From the NCBI RefSeq assembly GCF_000003815.2, contig NC_049983.1, positions 9,155,470 through 9,219,469 of the forward strand: DNA of 64,000 nucleotides, written 5' to 3'. A program made the translations under genes and the position numbers. The notes beneath the pieces were generated by a model that saw only the letters and a list, made by a program, of their open reading frames with translations, had not been told where the DNA came from and did no database searches. Shown piece by piece: positions 1 to 10,800 of this stretch (positions within the stretch are counted from its first letter, which is position 1; every line of letters starts with the position of its first letter). The DNA comes from Branchiostoma floridae. Its lineage: Eukaryota > Chordata > Leptocardii > Amphioxiformes > Branchiostomatidae.

Positions 1-735
1 TGTCCTAGCTGCCCGATCCCGGCTGGCTCCCAGGGTATCGTGGCGTAACCCTGCTTCAGGGGTCTCAAAAATTTTGCCTAAAGAATGTCTCAATTTAGTT
101 TTGTGACAGCAGTACCCAAATGTAGTTTACGTTCCTATGTATCTGTCACGTTTCCCGAAGAAAGTTGAACATTAATTTACCATGGTTATCAAATGCTGTC
201 AGTACCTGTAGCAAAATGGAGGAAAATCAATTGTATCAGGCGCTCTCACGCTGTATAAAGTTATCCTACTAAACAAGATATACGTTACCATTTTCACCAT
301 GCGCCCGTCTTGTACAAGACCTGTGTTCTCTCTCTCTGAACCTAGTATTTGACAACACTACAATCACTGAATCAGTATCTTTGTGTGGTGCTAAACAGAG
401 CCACACCCATGTCGCAATGGCCCCCCTAATCCCATAGTAAATCTACTATAAGTACAAGGTCACCACTCCTTTGAAGCACTTTAAAATATTCATGGCCCAA
501 CTGCTCTAGTAACACGTTATACACTGACAGAGCCTCCAGGGATTGCCGATTACGTCACAGGGTATGCACCTTTGCTATTGGCAACGGCAACACACAAAAC
601 ATGTACCTACAATTGTCAGTAAAATACAACGTAAACAGTAGTGGTGCCCGTGATACTTATCTACTAACGTATAGTTGACCTGTCTGGTATTTTCCTACAG
701 GCGTTGCTGTCAAAATAGAAGAGCGCCTTGCTTTC
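1..735. other. Intergenic, no gene seen
   Basis: AT-rich, unremarkable sequence with no open frame that looks coding on either strand and no recognisable repeat boundary. The short open frames have no splice signals or family resemblance. Nothing supported here. Confidence 0.5.
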
Positions 736-738
736 TAA

Positions 739-978
739 AGGTGGTATCTCACTGCACTTGCGGCATTAGTACGGCACTGCGGGGTTCGAAAGGTTACTCA
801 ACGAATTTCAGAAATAAAGAACGAATTTTCTGTATTTTGGTGTCTTCTAAGTCATACTTTGACATTTTACGCAATATCTAAATTATTTAAAAAAAAACGA
901 TGAAAATACACAACAGTGCCGCAGTGATCGAACCCCGCAGTGCCGCACCGGTGCCCCAAGTGCAATGAGATACCGCCT
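739..978. mobile_element. Inverted-repeat MITE with TAA target duplication
   Basis: Two arms of about 50 bp face each other: one begins AGGTGGTATCTCACTGCA at 739 and the other ends TGAGATACCGCCT at 978. TAA flanks both sides (736-738 and 979-981). A 3-bp TWA duplication is the signature of PIF/Harbinger-type transposons, so this is most simply a 240-bp non-autonomous member. The centre is AT-rich without coding content. Family assignment is inferred from the duplication length alone. Confidence 0.6.
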
Positions 979-981
979 TAA

Positions 982-1800
982 ATAACGGTATATACTCTCA
1001 AAGCAACAACAGCTTGTCTTCACAAAATGTGAGGTTTGCGTGTCATGGTTTAAGACAGAGAGTTGTAGAAGACACGGGAAACTTTCTACAAACTGTCTAC
1101 GAAATGCTAGCAACACTGACATAACAACAACCTTTCATACTTTTATATCCGTGTAAACAATGAAAGAATTGGGGTACCCGCTGGTTCGGTTTATCGTGGC
1201 TTTTTAGGAGTTTAGAAAAGTCAACAATGGCGGTAAAATGTCTAGCATTCATGAATGTGTACAGCACTGTTACATCAATCTTTGCCGGATCACCAAACAA
1301 AGAAAATACCCGAAGGGTATGTATGGGGAATTTCTAACATTACTGAGGAGGAAAATTAGGGCTTACGCGCAATGCAGTGAGGAAGGATCAACAAGTAGGA
1401 AGAAGCTTAGTAGATCAGTGAACCAGATATAGTCTGGTATAACAGCAAATTCTACATATATATTGTTTCGAAAATCATCGAAGTTGGGTCCTTATGACGA
1501 TAGTACTTGTATTTATTATTTACTAAAAAGAATCTCACAGGTTGCCTTATTGCGTACAGTGTAAAATAGCCTCGTTGGAGAACTTCAACTTGCTTTAAAA
1601 ACCTGAACGTTCAAAGACTTCGCATCGCAACTATGATCGTTGTACATTATTGTACATATGTATATTGTATAATGATAAAGAGGGTGCAGTCCTGTGATAA
1701 ACTAGTACTCACTCAAGTCCAGACAACCCATTTGTCAGTGCAGCGTATTTCGTGTAATTACCCAGCATATGCAGAAATGCGAAGTCCCTAACAATGGAAT
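982..1800. other. Intergenic, no gene seen
   Basis: No convincing coding frame, RNA gene or bounded repeat. Short open frames on both strands overlap each other and lack codon bias or family similarity. The last 80 bases lead into a degenerate copy of the element seen intact at 26937 and 44981. Confidence 0.4.
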
Positions 1801-1814
1801 AAAAGGATATGGGG

Positions 1815-1875
1815 ATTCCGTGCAATTGACCGAAGTGTGTGGTTATTCAGTGTGCAATTAACTGGCTTCTACTGT
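1815..1875. mobile_element. Right end of pogo-like MITE (fragment)
   Basis: Ends with GGCTTCTACTG followed by TA, the same terminal sequence as the complete copies at 26937-27103 and 44981-45151, and carries the subterminal GTGCAATTAACTGG motif. The matching left end is not recognisable, so this is a truncated or decayed copy. Confidence 0.5.
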
Positions 1876-1877
1876 AG

Positions 1878-2060
1878 AAGTGGGACCGCGTGGCGCAGTG
1901 GCAGCATTTGTGGCTCGAGACCGAGAGGTTGCGGGTTCGAATCCAGCTGCTGTGTCACCGATCTTGTGCCCTTGGGAAAGGCACTTTACACGACTTTCCT
2001 CACTTAACTCAGGTGTGAATGAGTATCTAGTGGCCTTGTGTGGCTTGGTGGGGCTATGTG
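1878..2060 (+). mobile_element. tRNA-headed SINE
   Basis: The first 70 bases read as a tRNA-like RNA polymerase III promoter: A box TGGCGCAGTGG at 1891-1901 and B box GGTTCGAATCC at 1934-1944. They are followed by a body with the phrase CCTTGGGAAAGGCACTTTAC, which also occurs in weaker form at 17265 and 23375. The tRNA part does not fold as an intact tRNA gene and is fused to non-tRNA sequence, as expected for a SINE. The GGGAAAGGCAC phrase resembles conserved central domains of deuterostome SINE superfamilies; that link is from memory and uncertain. Confidence 0.65.
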
Positions 2061-2870
2061 GCCGAGACAGGCCTTAGGGGCATGTTCAGCGGGCATGAGC
2101 GGCACCCGCCATGGCACACGAGTCGGGGGTAGAAGGAACCCCCTACATCCTTGGTTGGAAGTCCTCCTAGGAGACGGATACTCCGAACAACAAAGCTGCA
2201 TCTGCTGGAGCCGCCTCACACGGTGCATACAGTTGCCCCTGTTAGACTTAGTGCTCCAGTAGACGAGAGGGTGGAGAAGGAATTGCACACCCCTCCTTCG
2301 CCATAAAAAAGTCATGTGCAGGTCAGGCAAACAGCCTGTCTGCATCCTCATCTGTCCAATCGACAGGAGAAACTGTAGAAGTACATTAACAGTTTTATTA
2401 CCTCCATAAAATGTTTGTGCGTGTCCGTGGGTATCCAAATGGATGGATGGTCAGATTGTCATGATATTTTGTATGTGAGTAGGTGTTGTGAACGCGACGA
2501 TGATGCTTGATATTGGGTCTCCTGGTTGTTAACCTTGGTACTTGGTGATTCCTGGTTTTGTATCTTTAGTCTCGGACATGTGGTGGTGCCATGAAGGTGT
2601 GGGTTTAGGCGCATAGTTTTGATTATGGAGCAGCTGCATCAAGTCCGATAACGCAAGTCATAAAATTGTGAGAGAGAAAAATGGGTTTTAACGTTTGACA
2701 GTTGTAGAGTGACCTTGCTTTGAGAGTACATTTAGTACTTATTCAACCTTTTACCTATCTAAGAATCTTCAGGGTGGTCCCTTGAGTTAAATTAACTGAT
2801 TTCCAAGGGAGCCTTTACAGGCTGTGTATTCGGATATCTTCTTATGCAGGCTATTCATCACTATGTCAAA
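2061..2870. other. Intergenic, probable old repeat
   Basis: The open frame on the minus strand across 2004-2438 overlaps the SINE and its downstream sequence and is not credible as a gene. Around 2425-2620 the sequence has the look of retroelement 3' sequence (simple GGATGGATGG run, GT-rich), but I cannot place it. Confidence 0.3.
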
Positions 2871-2898
2871 TATAGTTTGTCAAGCTCCACATTAGTTC

Positions 2899-3307
2899 AC
2901 ACAAACTCCACATTGAAAAAGGCCGACATAACCGCATTCCTCTGGAACAAATAATTTGCCAATACTGTAACTTGAATAAGATAGAGGATGAGTGTCACTT
3001 TATTGTTGACTGTACCTTATACAACAACGAAAGAAACGTCCTTTTTGAAAATATACAACATATGTTCCCTAATTTCCGATACTTGAATACCACGGAAAAA
3101 CTCAAATTTCTCATGCAATTAGACACATTATTGATTCCATCTGTCCTTATGTTTACAACTGTTTTAAGAAGCGATAAGAACTTGTACATACTAGAATGTA
3201 TTACCATATGTAGAGGTGATAAGATACCTTTTTCTTATATCAAAATTGTACCTTATCACTTGCGCTACGACCTGTGCTTAGCTTGTTTGAGCACAAACGT
3301 ACAATAA
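2899..3307 (+). pseudogene. C-terminal remnant of a non-LTR retrotransposon ORF
   Basis: The frame reads through a CxxC...H...C arrangement (CQYC, then EDECHF and VDC about 10-15 residues on) followed by YNNERNVLF. This matches the C-terminal tail that follows reverse transcriptase in many non-LTR retrotransposons, where a phrase like IEDE-HFLL-C--Y---R--LF is common. Only about 135 residues remain. No RT core lies upstream, so the copy is severely 5'-truncated. The frame ends at a stop at 3305-3307. Assignment rests on motif memory, not on a search. Confidence 0.6.
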
Positions 3308-3913
3308 AGGTCATTAATTCTTTCATTATATCCAACGATGTCAAATGCACAACTGTTTTTCTCTCAGCTCTATCGTAAATATTTTATTACTGATACAATA
3401 CTATATAAAGAAATACCAAGTTATTACGTGACTTAAATTTAAGACGACAAAGGAGTAACCCCTAAATTGTGCGTGATCTATTTGTATAAGATTGCTTCAC
3501 CAATAGAGTTAGAAGTACAATATGTCGTCTAACATGCGGATCTGGAATATTAGTATCGTAAATGACATGGTTTAGAAACAAAAATAGTTTTGATTAATAA
3601 TTCTGCATAGATATAATCTCTGAATAGATGTAATCTCTAAAACCAAAATAATTACAGATATACCATGTACAATCACATTACACACAAGTGAAGTAAAAGG
3701 GTCTTTTTTGACTAATTAAAAATACTGAGTGATCATATCATAATACGATGATATGGATAACAAATGAAACTACATAAAGTTAGTTTAAAACTACTGCAAG
3801 AATTTAGTTTTTTTCTTCTTCTTTTCAACCACTATACCACTTGTGGTCATTTGCTTTTGTACATTACGGGCATGAACATACAATACAGATTATCATTATT
3901 ATAATTATTATTA
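3308..3913. other. Intergenic AT-rich spacer
   Basis: About 600 bases of AT-rich sequence ending in an (ATT)n-like stretch at 3890-3916. No gene or bounded repeat seen. Confidence 0.4.
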
Positions 3914-5086
3914 TTAAGCCGACACTCTGTTACTGAATCGTCTGCGATATGCGCGAGAAGCTGGTGACACAGTTTCACGTACGCGCCTGTTGTGGTCAGG
4001 TTGTATTTCAGTTTCTCTTTGCCCTTCTTCCTCTTGCACTGCTTGGTTCACCGCCCAGGCTGCCCCGATGGTCTCTTTTCCAACCTTGGCGAAAAATTCC
4101 CCGTTCTTGTTCCCAGATTGATTGGGAGGTCCATTGTTGTTGTTGCTCGATGGAGTTGCTAACGTTCCTTGATCTGATCCTGAAAACTTTGCACCTCCAT
4201 TCGAAGACGCTGCGTTTGACGCTAGTTTCTGCGCAGGCGACGCCACCTTTTTAATGTTAGAGATGGTATGAGCAGCGAGTCCTCCACCTGCACCTATAGC
4301 CACCCCCTTCGCCCACATTTTAGGGTCTTTCCCGTAATTCTTCCACTTCTTTTGACCCTTCGCACAATTTCCGACCTCCTCCACTGCGGTGCTCGCTACG
4401 GAAGATATCACCCCACCTGCGACTCGAACTCCGAGCTTGGTAGCGCCTCGCTTACATGCTTCGTTCACGACTTTACCCTAGTCTCTACCAGACTCCGAAT
4501 CGCTGGAAAATCGTAGAAATGGAACAAATAGAGAGGAATATATCCGACGATCGCGTGCTGTTCCCTGGCCGGTTATATTCCTCTGGCCGGCTTACTCCTC
4601 TGATTTGTTCCATTTCTACGATTTTTCCAGCCATGGATCCGGAGTCTGGTAGAGACTAACTTTACCTGGCCGCAACCGTGGCGACGCTCTCCGTCGCTGC
4701 CGCCCCGCCACCACCTATCGCTCCCGTCACAAAACCGACGCCTACATCGACACCGTACTCTTGAGCGCTGATTTTCTTGTTCGTGACCGTTTTGACTGTT
4801 CCGTGGATAGCTGAACTAATACCGGCTCTGCTACCATCCCTCCAACTATGGGAATAGCAACCCCACCACTGAACACAGCCAAGGCAATACCGCCAGCACC
4901 TAGAAGGGTTCCTGCGGTGATGGCGGCGGCTTTCTGTGCGATATCGTGGCCCTTACCGACGTTACAGTTACAGGTGCAAGTCACCTTCTTGCTACAACGG
5001 CAGGTGCAGGTCCTCCGTTCTCCGGGGCCATTGCTACAGCGCGGGCAGCCTTTACAACGACTACACCTGGAGTCACTATTTCCCAT
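3914..5086 (-). pseudogene. Unrecognised Cys-rich, glycine-zipper protein gene, split and out of register
   Basis: Function unknown. Reading from 5086, the N-terminus starts MGNSDSRC, which fits an N-myristoylation signal (Gly2, Ser6) with a nearby Cys. It continues into about 35 residues packed with Cys in CxC/CxxC spacing, then a hydrophobic glycine-rich stretch ending near 4845. There the reading register shifts by one base in a G run. The new register stays protein-like for about 55 codons (containing ISAQEYGVDVGVGFVTGAIG) to 4668, where a CAG/GTAAAGT donor-like site meets a 180-bp inverted-repeat element. Beyond the element a third segment (4468-3914) encodes a GxxxG-rich, Asn/Ser-rich and then basic tail with a stop at 3914. 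The two breaks each need one base. It could be a decayed gene, an assembly homopolymer error, or a gene with a transposon-derived intron. I do not recognise the family. Confidence 0.5.
4479..4658. mobile_element. 180-bp palindromic MITE inside the Cys/Gly-rich gene
   Basis: Termini TAGTCTCTACCAGACTCCG and its complement face each other, and the arms pair over most of the element. Flanking direct repeat ACTTTACC occurs at 4470-4477 and 4659-4666 (nine bases if one mismatch is allowed), indicating insertion with an 8-9 bp target duplication. Nine bases would fit a Mutator-like family, eight would fit hAT. Read on the minus strand, the upstream target copy gives AG/GTAAAGT and the element end gives CTAG. 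Confidence 0.75.
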
Positions 5087-5684
5087 TGTTCCTAGAGCAA
5101 ACTATTTTCCTCGTGTGCTCTTGATACCTTCTGGTAACGATTTCTATCTCAGAAAATCAACAGAGAGCGGACCTATTTCACTTCCATTCGTGTGGAAGTT
5201 TCCCGATGATGAGACTTTTCGGGGTTTTCCACAGAGCGGAATTCCCCGGCTTTACGCACTACATGAACAAAGAAGTTTCGATGGACCGACCCATTGTAAC
5301 ATGGGGGTGCATGTAAGCTTGTGAGAACAACCTTTAACTGCAGCGTGCGTGTGGGATCTTGAAATTTTTAAATCTGAAAGATTAAAGGGGTCTTAAAAGC
5401 ACGCAGATACACAACCCCCAAAAAAACACGTTAATTCTGAAACGTAATGACATAGGTGCGGCTTCCTGACCCCTATTGGCATTATGGATCCGTCCAGGGT
5501 AGTTCAAGTGGAAAGGGTTTTGCCGGAAAAAACTAAGGCTCGTCCATTGTACATGAAATACAAATAGATAAATCACACTAATCCTGAGTAGTTGAAAACG
5601 GTATTACCGCTTTGTATGTCTAGTTATAACGTTATCAATAAATTAAAATCCTTCCAATTATACTGTTTTATACATCCATTAGTA
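5087..5684. other. Upstream region of the Cys/Gly-rich gene and spacer
   Basis: Minus-strand upstream sequence of the gene starting at 5086. No TATA box or upstream exon could be assigned with confidence. No other gene seen. Confidence 0.35.
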
Positions 5685-5815
5685 TCAGACATCCAGGTAA
5701 TAAGAAAGGCCAAATAGCAGTCACTCAAGCAACTGGATATGATTTTATAAATTTCAGATGTTTCTGATAGCATTCACTATCTTTGGTCTACCATTTTCAA
5801 AATCATATCCAATAA
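5685..5815. mobile_element. Palindromic MITE, ATCCAGGTAATAAGA family (copy 1)
   Basis: Contains GACATCCAGGTAATAAGA followed by facing arms around CTCAAGCAACTGGATATGA and its near complement. Related copies lie at 8563-8712, 30005-30116, 30817-30851, 31105-31195 and 59011-59170, in both orientations. The repeated hairpin layout and dispersion make this a MITE-like family. I cannot define exact ends or a target duplication for this copy. Confidence 0.5.
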
Positions 5816-7897
5816 CTGTTATTTGGTATATACAGTGTATATATTTATATACATGTGTGTGTGCGTTTGTGTATATTGTAATTTTTTTCCATAAATTAAA
5901 GAAAATGTTGAGAAAAAGAGAAAACACACAGACACTTCAATGTTTCTTTCCAAAATCATCTTATTTAAATGTCAGCAAAGACAGTTGAAAACCATGAAGC
6001 CACAGGGGAAAATACTAGTAGACAACTAAAGTAGGGGGTTATTTAAACAATGAAATTCACAATTAGCACAGCTGAGAAGTTGCACATTGGGAGTTTTAGG
6101 TTCCATTGACAATAGAATTTTCCTAGTCAATGTTATTCACTGGAATGGTCATCGGTTCAACTTAACAAGCATTACCTCCACAACAACCTACTCAGCTGTA
6201 AACAATCATACACGCTAAGCTGTTAACAATTATTCCGACGAATTTTCAACCAATCATCCGAAGCACTTAAAAAATGTCCGATTAAAAAGAAAAAAACGAC
6301 AACGCTATTGCAAAAATATCACAAACGATTCCTAATACATTCAAATCTGAGTCCTGTACATATTATTCACATTTCTTTCAGCCAGGTGAGAGGTTCGTAG
6401 ATCAGTCCATTAAAGAAGTACCGTTGTTAACGTACTAATGAACATTGGCACCTAGGTGTACATACCACACACACCGTGTTCCCAACAGCTCTAGCCATAG
6501 CTTACACTCACATATAGAACCCCGGTGTTATACAACATTCATCTTTCCATAGCTACAGCGTACAAACAACCTCTATGTATTGCCGCAAACCACATTTACA
6601 TCGTTTTCGTCTACTCTTTAATAGCGGCTATTACAGAAGCTTAAGTTTCTTAACAACCTGGCATCCATAGTCAACTTAAAACCCCCCATAAATGTTGTTC
6701 CAACATGCCTCTAAGCCGAGACACCTCTTCCAACCCCCTCTATTATATCTCATAACAGTATTAAACAATTCTTAAAAATTACAATACATTGAAAACACAC
6801 TAGCATTATCGCTTATCTGGCTTCGAATTAAAATACATCATATGTGAGTGCAATATTCCGTGGCAAACGGCTGGGTATAGCAAATTTCATTTGTGTTAAT
6901 GGTTTCACTTGTTCTAAGGTACACAACGACACACGCGTGGTTAATGGACAATCTACACACGGCTACCGTCAAACTACCATTCCTTCACAATAACCTATTG
7001 GAAAAGAAACGTGACAAATGTGTATGGTTTATCAACAACAGTCTTGTCTTCCAGGGACCCCCGTTCCTTCCGCTGGTCTTCACTATGGTACAAGGCACAT
7101 TATCGTTGCTTGAAACATTATCGTCTACGTGATCGGAAACCACTCTAGAACAGTCCGACTGATTCTCTTTACCACAAGCCCTCTGAGGTCTAACTACATC
7201 ACACGAGGTCCCATTGGAATCACACTGGTGGATAGATACATGTACAGAATCTTACACCTACATCCCACAGGAAATTTGACTTGGTCAATTGTAGTGCTGC
7301 TCTATTTACATGGCGGATAATCAGGAGTAGACCAGCGTCGGGTCAGAGCGCCCGCTTGGCGGGATCTCGCTATTAAATCACACGGGAAAGCATGCCACGT
7401 ATACACGTACTTGTTAGAGGGTTGTCGATGTAAGTACAAATGTCAAAACTTTCAACCTAGATCCCTTCAACATTTCTTATTTGTAGCACAGACAATCGTT
7501 TTACAAATCAGAGTTATAGGTTATGTGCTGTCGTACAAATAGTCGTGGTCATCTCCAAATGAATCTTTTTTTGTCCTACTTTACATTCATTCTTCGTATT
7601 TGCTGATGGGTGTGACTTTGTGCCTACAAATGAACTCCTACCGTGCACAGTATCACACATTAGAAGACACATTAATGTCCAAACACCGACAGACGGAGAC
7701 ACACCAAAACCAGATGACTACACCACGGGGGAAAAATTTTACACGAGCTGTTCAAAAAGTCTCACCCTTTTCCAGACATGTTCTGTTCTATGAGTGGATT
7801 GGCTACACAACAATGTACAGAATGTGTACTATTTAAACAGGGGAGAAAACATGTTGTGCTGTGTTGTTTTACGAATGGACGTCGGACAACTGGCTCT
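5816..7897. other. Downstream flank / possible 3' UTR of NR2C
   Basis: About 2 kb below the NR2C stop codon on the minus strand. Several short open frames occur on both strands but none has splice logic or family resemblance. I could not find an obvious minus-strand AATAAA close to the stop, so the transcript end is undetermined. Confidence 0.4.
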
Positions 7898-10800
7898 CTA
7901 CTGCGAGGTCCCCCCGATCTGGCTGTTGTAGTCTGCCGTCTCCATACGAAGGATGTACGGAATGATGCTGTCGATCTGGACGTTGCCGATCAGTCCCGCG
8001 AAGAACAGCTCCTCCATGATGGACGGGGACAGCAGGCGCAGGGCTGGTAGCCGCAGGAGAAGCTTCGCAAACCTGAAAAACGACAAACATTTATCAACTC
8101 AAACAGGTGAAACACCCGTAAATCTGTATCTGTATCTATATAGCCAGTATAACCGCCCTTTGGCGTAACACACCAGCTAAATAACACTATATTGGAGTGT
8201 TATGAATCCACTGTCAACCATGTGATCACTAACACTTAAAACCCCCTATTTTAGAAGTAGACTAATCCTGTTACCTCACACTGGTGCTAAAAGTGCTAGA
8301 GGGCAGACAATAAAGTATGAAGCTCTTCAAAAGTCCAGTGTGCGGCCAGTTTGTTACAATTCATCAAGCAAGAACCTAACATGGAGACAGTCTTATTATG
8401 CGTTTCTCAAACTGACTTCTCTACCGCGAATTCACAACACTATAAACAAAATGTGTTTATCTGCAAATGTAAAACACAGTGAAAACCTTCTTTCCCCTTC
8501 TACTGCTTGAGCACCTTCTACAGTACTAGGGTATGTTAGCTGAAGCTTGATGGTACAAGTTATACGTCGATGAAGGTGACATCCCAGTAATAAGATACTG
8601 TGCACCAAAAAGCAGTTACTCAAGCCACAGGATATGATTTGGGAAACTAACAAAAATTATGACTTTTCAAAACAGAACCATATCCAGTTGCTTGAGTAAC
8701 TGCTTTTTGGGGTACAAACTGTAAGGTGCAGTACCTTTCTGTGTCATCAGGGTGCGCTTGAGCTTCGTACTCCTTCAGCTCTTCGTGGGCCTTCTCCTGG
8801 AACTTCTCGATCTGCCGAGGGTTCAGCAGGCCGGGGTGGTCTGGGGAAACACAAGGTAGAACTGACATTTAGAAAAACACTGACTCAGCTACTGTAGCAC
8901 ACTATTCTTCATAAACGAATCTTTCCAAAGGTATAGCAAATATAAAGTGTGAACAGAGGTGTGATGGGCACTGGTACAGTATACCGGTACATAACTGTTT
9001 TTCTTGTTGGAAAAAAATGGACCTGATAAAAATCAGTGGAACGTACTTTGGGCCAATTAGAAAATAAACTGATTATATTGGAAGCTAACACACTTTTGTT
9101 GGTTTACTGGTCCAATAAAATAATAAGAGCGAAGTAGAGTAGAGTTTATTGTTAATTTCTACCAAATTTCTACAGTCACACTTGGTGTTAATACAACCAC
9201 TTTCAGTCTGCCCCGATTTTTTCAGTCCCCATAGACACATGTCAAAGATGACGGCATGTCTATCACAGCTGCTACAAGTTTTCACAAACAATCAGGTTCA
9301 AGTTCAGGTCCAGACTTGGACTTGATCCGGAATCGGACCTGTACCAGTATTTTCTCTATCGTTACCCACCCCTACACAGGACCTCTAAGGTCTGGGCCAA
9401 ACGCCCTGCCATTACGCCATTCCACCACAGTTTGTGACTCGCCTGTGCTGAAGAGAACTATGGCCTTCATGTAGGCATACTCTGTAGGGTCCACCGTCAG
9501 GGCGGCCATCTTGTTGATGAACTCCTGTAGCTTCCAGATGTGTTCCATCACTACCTTCACTCTGTCTGCACTCAACTTGTCTGTGCAGGGAAAAAACATT
9601 GTGTTAGAATCATTTACACTCACATACCACATACATGTATTTGTGTTGTCATTTACCTTATAGTGCCTTGTGTCACCTTGTTGAGGCTAGCAAGTTTCCA
9701 CAAGGGCCTGCTAGCCCTTCCCTTTTAACATGTTTGAGGGAAGTTCAGGTACCTCCTCAAATACTGGACCCCCATGTCCCTTCCAAAAGATGGGATGCAG
9801 TCCCAACCAAGATTTTAACTGGGGTCTACCCTTTAGCCATAATCAGTATTGAAACCATGCAACGTAGACTGCCAACTTATAGTTGGGAAGCATAAGCCTT
9901 TTTGGCTCAGTGGCATCTCAGAGGATTCAAACCCAGGACCTCTGGGCTCTAGGCCAAACAACCTAACCGTTACACCAAAATGATGCCACAAAGACACAGG
10001 GGTCTTCCCACATACCATTCCAATTCCATGTATCTATCTGAAAAGAGTAACACAACTGGGCTACGGACCTGCCTGTACGCTGGACTGCAGGTGGTTGACG
10101 ATAGCGGTGAGGATGGTGGGGAGAGACATGACAGCTGAACACTGGCTCAGGCCCAGGGTGAACAGCTCACTCCAACACACCCGCACAAGCCCGGTATGGC
10201 ACTCTTGTCTGCAAAAAACACACAGTATAAATATGAAACTACAACATGCTAGCTCTAATACACTTGCTCCACTGTATGGCACTTTTGTGCAAAAGGAAAC
10301 AAGCAATCAAAGACAGGTCACTTCATTGTGACAACTTTAAAAACTTAAATGCTAGATATATTATTTGTTAAAGTTTCCTGTTCATCTGTAACAGATGCTA
10401 AGGGGTGGCGCCCATCTCCATTTCTATAGCCCTTGGGCCACATATTTGTGCAAACCACTACAGCAGGAGGCTAGTCCGCTGGTAGCGATGTGTGTTTAAA
10501 GGGGCATTCCACTCAACACGGGAGTGTTATTTTCCGATAGATATCAATTTTAGGAAGTAATATATGCATACTACTTCACATTATACGATCAAGTACCCAG
10601 TTGCTCCACGTGCCTCAAAAGCATTCAGTCTTCTACTAAACTCCCAGAGTACCCTCTAATTGAATTAATCCTATGGCTGAATACAATGCAAAACTTTTAG
10701 GTACGGTTACAAAACTAATTTCAGGTTCGCTAAGAGATCTCGTCTTGTTCTTGTATTCTTTGCTATCTTATGAGCAATTTGCTTTCTCAGTGTGCTCAGC

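Noticed and set aside
1880-1950. Functional tRNA gene
   Set aside because: A and B boxes are present but the arms do not pair as a full tRNA and the sequence continues into SINE body.
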